From Pseudomonadota bacterium (GTDB lineage Bacteria; Pseudomonadota; Alphaproteobacteria; Sphingomonadales; Sphingomonadaceae), in NCBI GenBank assembly GCA_023386135.1, contig JAEWKG010000251.1, forward strand, positions 1-12,274: 12,274 nt of DNA, given 5' to 3'. The notes below the pieces were generated by a model. The model ran no database searches. It was not told where the DNA came from and saw only the letters and a program-made list of their open reading frames with translations. Both the position numbers and the translations under genes were made by a program. Each line of letters begins with the position of its first letter. The stretch's first letter is position 1. Positions 6,844 through 12,274 of this stretch are shown one piece after another.

Positions 6844-6936
6844 GGTCCTGAGATCGGGATTTCGAGCCCGCGAAGGACGCCGGTTCAGCATGCAAGAGGG
6901 AGGCCAAGTTCTTCATCCCACCGCCTATGCCAGCAA

Positions 6937-6952
6937 TGTCCGGTGTAGGACA
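6937..6952 (-). terminator. Weak hairpin after trpC (possible terminator)
   Basis: TGTCC (6937-6941) and GGACA (6948-6952) can pair around a 6-nt loop, starting 16 bp after the trpC stop. There is no U-run after the stem, and five base pairs is short, so intrinsic termination is doubtful. It is listed because it is the only stem seen between the end of the trp operon and moaC. Confidence 0.2.
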
Positions 6953-6968
6953 GTCACGCGGGCGTCGT

Positions 6969-7754
6969 TCAGCGGTGCAGCAGGTGGCGGGTTGCCGACT
7001 CGACGTCATCCTGCCGCATCAGGCTCTCGCCGACGAGGAACGAGCGAACACCCGCGCGGGCGAGGCGCTCGCAGTCGGCGTGCGAGTTGATCCCGCTTTC
7101 CCCGACCAGCAACGCGCCCTCCGGCGCAAGGGCCGCGAGCCGCTCTGTGGTGGCAAGATCGGTGCGGAAGGTCTTGAGATCGCGGTTGTTTATGCCGATC
7201 AGTGGGGACTGCAGGCGTGTCGCCCGCTCCATTTCGGCCTCGTCATGCACCTCGACCAGCACGTCCATCCCGCGCTCGATCGCAGCCGCCTCGATGTCGG
7301 CCATCGCGCCGTCCTCGAGCGCGGCGACGATGATCAGGATCGAATCGGCACCGATCGCGCGGGCTTCGGCAACCTGCCAGGGATCGACCATGAAATCCTT
7401 GCGTAGCACCGGCAAGTCGCACGCCCGCCGCGCATCGGCGAGGTAGTCTTCGTGTCCCTGGAAATACGGCGCGTCGGTCAGTACCGAGAGACAGGCCGCG
7501 CCGCCGCGCTGGTAGGCGACGGCGTGCTCCGCGGGACGAAAATCGGCGCGGATCAACCCTTTGGAAGGCGAAGCTTTCTTGATTTCCGCGATCAGGGCGA
7601 AGCCGTCCCGTGCCTTCGCCTCGAGCGCGGCGCGAAAACCGCGTGGCGCACTTTGGTCGCGCGCTAGGCGGTCGAGGTCGTCGACCGTTGCCAAGCCCCG
7701 CCGCTCCGCCACTTCGATGCGCTTGGAGGCACAGATTTCGTCGAGCTTGTTCAT
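6969..7754 (-). CDS. trpC: Indole-3-glycerol phosphate synthase
   Basis: TrpC closes the ring of carboxyphenylaminodeoxyribulose phosphate, releasing CO2 and water to give indole-3-glycerol phosphate in tryptophan synthesis. The 261 residues make a single (beta/alpha)8 barrel, so this is the monofunctional enzyme and not the TrpC-TrpF fusion of enterobacteria. Catalytic residues by family comparison are Glu57 and Lys59 (LIAEIKKASPSKG), Lys119 (PVLRKDF), Glu168 (VLVEVHDEAE) and Asn190 (GINNRDLKTF); LVGESGI supplies the later glutamate and phosphate-binding residues. The ATG overlaps the trpD stop as ATGA (7751-7754), so it is translationally coupled. It is the last trp gene of the cluster; trpF, trpB and trpA are not in the window. 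Confidence 0.97.
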   Translation of the reverse strand: MNKLDEICASKRIEVAERRGLATVDDLDRLARDQSAPRGFRAALEAKARDGFALIAEIKKASPSKGLIRADFRPAEHAVAYQRGGAACLSVLTDAPYFQGHEDYLADARRACDLPVLRKDFMVDPWQVAEARAIGADSILIIVAALEDGAMADIEAAAIERGMDVLVEVHDEAEMERATRLQSPLIGINNRDLKTFRTDLATTERLAALAPEGALLVGESGINSHADCERLARAGVRSFLVGESLMRQDDVESATRHLLHR

Positions 7755-8743
7755 CGGGCCAGGTCGATCCAGCGGGCCAGCAGTCGCTCCGATGCACCCG
7801 AATCGAGCGCTTGAGCCGCCAGCGCAGCGCCTTCGGCATAGTCAGCCGCGCGTCCCGCGATCATCAGCGCCGCGCCGGCGTTGAACAGCACCGCATCGCG
7901 ATACGGACCGGGAGCGCCCATCAGCAACGCCTGCAAGGCCTTGGCGTTGTGCGCCGCATCGCCGCCGCGAATCGCCTCGATCGGCGCTGTGGGTAATCCA
8001 GCGTCCGAAGCACGGGCGCGGCGCATCTCCCACTCGTGACCCTGCACATCGGCGACTTCGTTCCCGCCGGCGAGGCTCAGTTCGTCCAGCCCCTCGTCGC
8101 CCGAAACAATCAGCGTCCGCTCGCTGCCGAGCCGCGCCTTGGCCTCGGCATAGATCGGCACGTAGGCGGGCCGTGCGATGCCGATCAGCTGTCGGCGTAC
8201 ACCGGCCGGGTTGGCCAAGGGGCCCATCAGGTTGAAGATCGTGCGCCGGCCGAGCCGTTGGCGGATCGGCTGGATGCGCCGCATCGCGGGGTGATGGTTC
8301 GCGGCGAACAGGAAGCAAATCCCCAGCTCTGCCAGCGATTTCTCGGCGGTTCTTCCCGCCGCTTCCATATCGAGCCCGAGCGCTTCCAGCGTATCCGCAC
8401 CGCCCGCCTTGCTGCTCGCCGCACGGTTGCCGTGCTTGGCGACCGGCACACCGGCTGCGGCGACCACCAGGCTGACCGCAGTCGAGACGTTGAGAGTGTG
8501 GTGCCCGTCACCGCCGGTCCCGCAGACGTCGATGGCATCGGCGGGCGCATCGACCGGGATCATCCGCAACCGCAGTGCGCGCGCGGCGCCGGCGATCTCG
8601 TCGGCGGTCTCACCGCGATCGGACAGCTCGGTAAGGAAGCGGGCGATCTCCGTCTCGCTCGCTTCGCCGTCGAGCACCGCGCCGAAGACTTCCTCAGCCT
8701 GCGCCTCTTCCAGATGTGGCTCGGCCAGCGGCAGCGTCCTCAC
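7751..8743 (-). CDS. trpD: Anthranilate phosphoribosyltransferase
   Basis: TrpD transfers phosphoribosyl from PRPP to anthranilate, the second committed step of tryptophan synthesis. I place the start at the GTG at 8743. It overlaps the trpG stop as GTGA, has GGAG 8 nt upstream, and gives 330 residues starting RTLPLAEPH. A GTG nine codons earlier is possible but lies deeper in trpG. The PRPP-binding glycine loop is DVCGTGGDG (72-80). The anthranilate and magnesium site block is VAKHGNRAASSKAGGADTLE (101-120). Further family blocks are NHHPAMRRIQPIRQ and IFNLMGPLANPAG. The small helical N-terminal domain precedes the large alpha/beta domain as in other TrpD proteins. It is not fused to TrpG here, unlike E. 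coli. Confidence 0.97.
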   Translation of the reverse strand: MRTLPLAEPHLEEAQAEEVFGAVLDGEASETEIARFLTELSDRGETADEIAGAARALRLRMIPVDAPADAIDVCGTGGDGHHTLNVSTAVSLVVAAAGVPVAKHGNRAASSKAGGADTLEALGLDMEAAGRTAEKSLAELGICFLFAANHHPAMRRIQPIRQRLGRRTIFNLMGPLANPAGVRRQLIGIARPAYVPIYAEAKARLGSERTLIVSGDEGLDELSLAGGNEVADVQGHEWEMRRARASDAGLPTAPIEAIRGGDAAHNAKALQALLMGAPGPYRDAVLFNAGAALMIAGRAADYAEGAALAAQALDSGASERLLARWIDLAR

Positions 8744-9324
8744 GCGCGTGGCTCCGGCTCGATCCCGCACACGCGCAGGAAGTTCGCGAGCAGCGCATGC
8801 CCGTGCTCGGTCGCGATGCTCTCGGGGTGGAACTGCACCCCGTGGATCGGCAGCTCGGTGTGGCGGAAACCCATCACGTGCGTGTCGTCCGAAGTCGCGT
8901 TGACCGGCAGCTCAGCCGGAATATTCTCGACCACCAGCGAGTGATAGCGGGTCGCGGTGAAGGGCGAGGGCAGGCCCGCGAACACTCCGGTGCCGTCATG
9001 GCTGACGGGGCTGGTCTTGCCATGCATCAGCCCACCGCGCACCACACGCCCGCCGAAGTGCTGCCCGATCGCCTGATGGCCGAGGCACACTCCGAGCAGC
9101 GGCTTGGCGGCATCCGCACACGCCGCCACGAGGTCGAGAGTGATCCCCGCCTCGTTCGGGGTGCAAGGACCGGGGGAAATGAGGAAACCTTCTGCCCCGC
9201 TGGCGATCGCCTCCGACGCGGTCAGTGCATCGTTACGCTCCACCCGCACCTCGGCGCCCAATTCCATTAGGTAATGGACCAGGTTGAAGGTGAAGCTGTC
9301 GTAGTTGTCGATGACCAGGATCAT
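8740..9324 (-). CDS. trpG: Anthranilate synthase glutamine amidotransferase subunit
   Basis: TrpG hydrolyses glutamine and feeds ammonia to TrpE for anthranilate synthesis. It has 194 residues and the class I glutamine amidotransferase triad: Cys80 in GVCLGHQAIG, with His166 and Glu168 in VQFHPES. The N-terminal ILVIDNYDSFTFN and the SPGPCTPNEAG block (50-60) are typical of TrpG/PabA. The ATG at 9324 is the canonical start; extending the frame upstream adds 12 unrelated codons. The upstream YcxB-like gene ends 10 bp away, and a GGAG lies at a rather long distance (14 nt) from the ATG. The end overlaps trpD by 4 bp. In some bacteria one such subunit serves both anthranilate and p-aminobenzoate synthesis; that cannot be settled here, but the trp neighbours argue for anthranilate. 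Confidence 0.97.
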   Translation of the reverse strand: MILVIDNYDSFTFNLVHYLMELGAEVRVERNDALTASEAIASGAEGFLISPGPCTPNEAGITLDLVAACADAAKPLLGVCLGHQAIGQHFGGRVVRGGLMHGKTSPVSHDGTGVFAGLPSPFTATRYHSLVVENIPAELPVNATSDDTHVMGFRHTELPIHGVQFHPESIATEHGHALLANFLRVCGIEPEPRA

Positions 9325-9334
9325 GGCCGTGCAG

Positions 9335-9871
9335 CTATCTCCGCGGCACGCCGGCGGCAACCAGGGCTGCTCGAAGAGCGTCGGTCATTGCGGGATCTGC
9401 CGCCTTCGGCACGATGATCATCTGCCGGTCGGTGATCATGATGGCGATGACCCGCGCGCTCTCGAGCCAACGCCTGAGCTGCGTCCAGGCCAGCGCGGTC
9501 GTCCCGGCGGCGGTACGCGTGCGAAAGCCCTCGGTGTCGAACTCGAAGTGCGTCTCGGGCGCGATCCGAACCACATCCGCACGCGCCTTGCGCACGCGCC
9601 TCGGTAGCAACACGCGCGTCATCGCCAGAACTACGAGGGTGACCAGCAGCGAGAACGCCAGGCCTTCGAGCAGCCGGTAAAGCGCCCACTCGGTGCTCCA
9701 TCCCCAATCGGCGAGGTCTCCGGCGACCAGCAAAGCCGCGTAAAACAGCGCCAGCCCGGCGATCGTCGCGACGAGACGCCGCCACAGCCACCGATTCCGC
9801 ACGACCAGCCAGTTGGCGGAAACCCAGTCCCTGTCGTCGGGCGCGAGCGTGGCCGCATGCACCTCGCTCAC
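9335..9871 (-). CDS. YcxB-like two-helix membrane protein
   Basis: This encodes 178 residues with two membrane segments, about 33-51 and 67-89, a basic stretch after the second (PRRVRKAR), and a soluble C-terminal domain (about 100-160). That domain has the pattern seen in YcxB-like proteins: FEFDTEGFRTRT, then LAWTQLRRWLES, then MIIVPKAA. The family has no established biochemical function, so no role is assigned. The start is a GTG overlapping the pip stop as GTGA (9868-9871); no good Shine-Dalgarno is visible, which fits translational re-initiation. trpG follows 10 bp after the TAG. The family call rests on the C-terminal pattern and is moderate; the coding status is firm because of the overlaps and composition. 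Confidence 0.75.
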   Translation of the reverse strand: MSEVHAATLAPDDRDWVSANWLVVRNRWLWRRLVATIAGLALFYAALLVAGDLADWGWSTEWALYRLLEGLAFSLLVTLVVLAMTRVLLPRRVRKARADVVRIAPETHFEFDTEGFRTRTAAGTTALAWTQLRRWLESARVIAIMITDRQMIIVPKAADPAMTDALRAALVAAGVPRR

Positions 9872-10824
9872 TTTTGGGCGTCCGCGAAGCGATCGGTCGC
9901 ACGGACCAGGCCGTCGGTGATCCCGGGCTCGGTGAACAGATGGCTGGCGTCAGGTACTATCTGGAGATCGACCTCTGGCCAGGCCTTCTTGAGCGCCCAC
10001 GCTGCCGCCGGAGGGGTGCAGCAATCGTGGCGGCCCTGGACGATCACGCCGGGGATGCTGCGGAGCTTCTGTGCCCCCTTCAGCAGTTGCTCGCTTTCGA
10101 GCCAGCACTTGTGCTGGAAGTAATGCGTCTCGATCCGCGCCGTGGCGACCGCGTTGTCGCCGTCGGCCATATGGTCGATCGTGTCTTCTTCGGGCAGCAA
10201 GGTGACGGTGACGCCTTCCCACCGGTTCCACGCGCTCGCTGCGGCCTTGCGCAACTGCGGATCGGGATCGTCGAGCAGGCGGATGTAGGTTTGGAGTAGG
10301 TCGCCGCCATGCGCGGCGGCGTGGGCGACGAAGCGCTCCCATTCCTCGGGGTAGAGCTCGCTCGCGCCGTATTTGTAGAGCCAGTCGAGCTCGCTCTGCT
10401 CGCACAGGAAGATGCCGCGCATAATGATCTCGGTCACGCGCTCGGGATGCGTCTCGGAGTAAGCAAGCGACAGGGTCGAGCCCCAGCTGCCGCCGAACAC
10501 CTGCCACTTGTCGTGCCCGCACACCTCGCGCAGCCGCTCGATGTCGGAGATGAGGTCCCAAGTGGTGTTGTGCTCGAGGTTCGCAAACGGGGTCGAGCGG
10601 CCGCAGCCGCGCTGGTCGAACAACAACACGTCGTAGCGCGCGGGGTCCCACTGGCGGCGGTGATCGGCGTTGCAGCCCGCACCCGGGCCGCCGTGAAGCA
10701 TGACCGCGGGCTTGGCGCCGGGGGTGCCGACGCGCTCCCAGTAGATCGAGTGCCCATCGCCGACGTCGAGCATGCCGGTCTCGTAGGGCTCGATCGGCGG
10801 GTAGAGGGTGCGGCGTTCCGTCAT
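9868..10824 (-). CDS. pip: Proline iminopeptidase (peptidase S33)
   Basis: Prolyl aminopeptidase removes N-terminal proline from peptides and is normally cytoplasmic. The 318 residues form a complete alpha/beta-hydrolase. The oxyanion-hole motif HGGPGAG is at 44-50, the family signature DQRGCGRS at 70-77, and the nucleophile Ser113 lies in GGSWGS. The acid Asp267 is in QGRHDCCTPP and the base His295 in PDASHLF. A helical cap domain lies between (about 140-250). No signal peptide is seen. The frame stays open far upstream, but the ATG at 10824 gives the canonical N-terminus (TERRTLYPPIEPYETG) and has GGAGGAG 8 nt before it. It overlaps the lipoprotein gene by ATGA and the YcxB-like gene by GTGA. 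Its place between trpE and trpG has no obvious metabolic reason, beyond a general amino-acid supply theme. Confidence 0.95.
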   Translation of the reverse strand: MTERRTLYPPIEPYETGMLDVGDGHSIYWERVGTPGAKPAVMLHGGPGAGCNADHRRQWDPARYDVLLFDQRGCGRSTPFANLEHNTTWDLISDIERLREVCGHDKWQVFGGSWGSTLSLAYSETHPERVTEIIMRGIFLCEQSELDWLYKYGASELYPEEWERFVAHAAAHGGDLLQTYIRLLDDPDPQLRKAAASAWNRWEGVTVTLLPEEDTIDHMADGDNAVATARIETHYFQHKCWLESEQLLKGAQKLRSIPGVIVQGRHDCCTPPAAAWALKKAWPEVDLQIVPDASHLFTEPGITDGLVRATDRFADAQK

Positions 10825-11633
10825 TGCGATTTCTCCTCCACCACCAGCATCGGTCCGATCGGTGCGCGCGCATCCATGCGGCCGGTGGCCGGATCCCACA
10901 AGGCCGAGACCGAGCCATCGAGGTAAAGCGCGTAGGGCGCTTTCACCACGTCGCGGAAATAGCGCGCCAGCTTGCCGAAGCTGACCGGGCCTTCGCTGAT
11001 CACGAAATGTGCGCGGCCCGCGCTGTCGACGCCGACGCCGTTGCGGATAGCCTTGCTGGGGCCGTCGTCGGTAATCTCGGGGTGGAGCTTGCCGCCCACC
11101 ACCAGCATCGGGCCGCTCTGGGTGCCGAAGTCGGGGCGGTCGCCAACCTGGCTGTAGAACGCGTCGGCGGTCATCACCTGCCACCTGCCGCCCGATCCGA
11201 AGAACACGCCATTGGGCTTCATGTGGAAGTTGCCCGGGCCATCGGCGCGGTTGAGCTCGTGCCCGCGGTCGCCGGCGCGGACATAGTAGCCGATCGGCTT
11301 GCCCGCATCGTCGAACATCCCGGCGTTCATCGCGAAGGCGAGCTTGGGCGCGTCGGCCGGGCGCGCGGCGGCGTAAGCCTTCAAGCTGCGATAGGGCGGG
11401 TTGCCGAGCATCGTGGTGATGCGGTGCTTCGCCGGGTCGGCGACACAATCGGTGAGTTGCGCGTCCTCGAAAGTCACGGTCTGGCACGCGGAGGCGACGG
11501 TCGGGGTGGGTGCCGGTGCGGGCGCGGCGGACTTGTTCGGGTTGTCGAGGTCGATCCGCGTGACGGGTTCGCCGCCGGCCTGCTGGCCGCACGCGGCGAG
11601 GACGCCGAGCAGGGGCAGCGCCAGGCACTTCAC
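10821..11633 (-). CDS. Lipoprotein, phosphodiester glycosidase (NAGPA/DUF2233) family
   Basis: This encodes 270 residues beginning with a lipoprotein signal: a basic residue at 2, a hydrophobic core, and the lipobox LAAC with lipidated Cys15. An Ala/Pro-rich linker (36-44) follows, then a domain resembling the phosphodiester glycosidase family that includes the lysosomal uncovering enzyme (NAGPA). Family-like blocks are FAMNAGMFDD (100-109), KPNGVFF (139-145), SGPMLVVGG (173-181), IRNGVGVD (196-203) and YALYLDGSVSALW (234-246). Cys50 and Cys63 could form a disulfide. The protein should sit in the periplasm, anchored to a membrane. The substrate is unknown; bacterial members are thought to act on sugar phosphodiesters or cell-envelope glycans. 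The start is a GTG overlapping the trpE stop as GTGA (11630-11633); longer frames upstream lie inside trpE and would bury the signal peptide. Confidence 0.85.
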   Translation of the reverse strand: MKCLALPLLGVLAACGQQAGGEPVTRIDLDNPNKSAAPAPAPTPTVASACQTVTFEDAQLTDCVADPAKHRITTMLGNPPYRSLKAYAAARPADAPKLAFAMNAGMFDDAGKPIGYYVRAGDRGHELNRADGPGNFHMKPNGVFFGSGGRWQVMTADAFYSQVGDRPDFGTQSGPMLVVGGKLHPEITDDGPSKAIRNGVGVDSAGRAHFVISEGPVSFGKLARYFRDVVKAPYALYLDGSVSALWDPATGRMDARAPIGPMLVVEEKSQ

Positions 11634-12274
11634 TGGCCGAACCCCGGTTCCTGCGCGATCCGCGCCGCCTCGCGCGCGGCGGCGATCAGCGCGCCGGCCT
11701 TGGCATAGCATTCGTTGAGCTCGTATTCTGGGTCGCTGTCGGCGACGATGCCCGCACCGGCCTGAACGTGGAGCACGCCGTCCTTCACCACGCCGGTGCG
11801 CAAAACGATGCACGAATCGAGCGTGCCGTCGGGCGCGAAATAGCCCACTCCGCCAGCGTAGGCGCCGCGCGCCTCGGGCTCGAGTTCGGCGATGATCTCG
11901 CACGCGCGTACCTTGGGCGCACCGCTGACCGTGCCCGCGGGAAAACCGGCGAACAGCGCGTCGAGCGCGTCCTTTGCCGGGTCGAGCCGGCCGACGACGT
12001 TGCTGACGATGTGCATCACGTGGCTATAGCGTTCGATGGTGAAGCTGTCGGTGACCTCGACCGTGCCGCGCGCCGCGACCCGGCCGACATCGTTGCGGCC
12101 GAGGTCGAGCAGCATCAGGTGTTCAGCCAGCTCCTTCGGATCGCTCAGCAGCTCTGCCGCCAGCTCCTGGTCGCGCGTCGGCGTCGAGCCGCGCTTGCGA
12201 GTGCCAGCGATGGGTCGGATCGTGACTTGCCCGTTCTGCACCCGCACCAGGATTTCCGGGCTCGACCCCGCGAC
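11630..12274 (-). CDS. trpE: Anthranilate synthase component I, C-terminal part
   Basis: TrpE converts chorismate and ammonia to anthranilate, the first committed and usually tryptophan-inhibited step. The gene runs off the right edge; 214 C-terminal residues are visible, covering most of the chorismate-binding domain. Motifs in order are SPEIL with RPIAGTRKRG, LMLLDLGRNDVGRVA, IERYSHVMHIVSN, FPAGTVSGAPKVRA, and GAYAGGVGYF with VQAGAGIVADSDPEYE. The GTG at 12247 is internal and not a start. The N-terminal tryptophan feedback site and any leader or attenuator are outside the window. AGTRKRG and DLGRNDVGRVA fit TrpE, and the trpG-trpD-trpC context settles it against PabB. The stop overlaps the lipoprotein gene start by 4 bp. 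Confidence 0.96.
   Translation of the reverse strand, partial: VAGSSPEILVRVQNGQVTIRPIAGTRKRGSTPTRDQELAAELLSDPKELAEHLMLLDLGRNDVGRVAARGTVEVTDSFTIERYSHVMHIVSNVVGRLDPAKDALDALFAGFPAGTVSGAPKVRACEIIAELEPEARGAYAGGVGYFAPDGTLDSCIVLRTGVVKDGVLHVQAGAGIVADSDPEYELNECYAKAGALIAAAREAARIAQEPGFGQ

Noticed and set aside
6800..6916. A 38-codon minus-strand frame starting with ATG in the trpC-moaC gap and ending inside the moaC start region
   Set aside because: Its third codon positions are mixed and not GC-rich like the real genes here, the purine run before the ATG is too close, and it runs through the tandem repeat. A leader peptide cannot be excluded but is not supported.
8036..8944. Plus-strand frame of 302 codons across trpD and trpG
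   Set aside because: It is antisense to two complete trp genes, with no ribosome site or domain seen.
10825..11628. Long open frame upstream of pip reaching position 11628
   Set aside because: It is a high-GC shadow of the lipoprotein gene. The Pip family starts at the ATG at 10824 with a strong Shine-Dalgarno.
1..12274. Mobile elements, CRISPR arrays, tRNA or rRNA genes, toxin-antitoxin pairs
   Set aside because: I looked for repeats, transposase or integrase motifs, clover-leaf sequences and paired small genes, and saw none that could be supported.

Overview
The window is about 67% GC and densely coded, and it reads as a chromosomal housekeeping segment of an alphaproteobacterium, most likely a member of the Sphingomonadales. 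Three things point there: the LexA operator upstream of lexA has the alphaproteobacterial GAAC-N7-GAAC form; the order trpC-moaC-lexA-comEC-gltX-gltA is one I associate with sphingomonads (recollection, not searched); and the promoter and codon style fits. I see no transposase, integrase, phage gene, CRISPR array, tRNA or rRNA.

Layout from left to right. The C-terminal ATPase domain of a sensor histidine kinase (+, cut by the window edge) converges on a three-gene minus-strand unit, gltX-gltA-small membrane protein. Its gene spacings are 11 bp and 1 bp. Divergent from gltX, only 29 bp away, is comEC (+), the DNA-uptake channel. comEC overlaps the 3' end of the convergent lexA gene by 30 bp. 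lexA has its own promoter and SOS operator. Behind lexA lies moaC (molybdopterin cofactor), with a TTG start and a tandem octamer just upstream of it.

The right half is a tightly packed minus-strand tryptophan operon: trpE (5' part outside the window), a lipoprotein of the phosphodiester glycosidase family, proline iminopeptidase, a YcxB-like two-helix membrane protein, trpG, trpD and trpC. Five of its six junctions are 4-bp ATGA or GTGA overlaps and the sixth is a 10-bp gap, so the whole set is probably one translationally coupled transcript. TrpE and TrpG form anthranilate synthase, and TrpD and TrpC carry the product on to indole-3-glycerol phosphate.

The most unusual feature is the three non-tryptophan genes, two with membrane or envelope localisation signals, set between the two subunits of anthranilate synthase. 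The compound lexA control region and the TGTCACAC tandem upstream of moaC are the most interesting non-coding signals. I found no clear evidence of a wholly new system; most of the window is conserved core metabolism.
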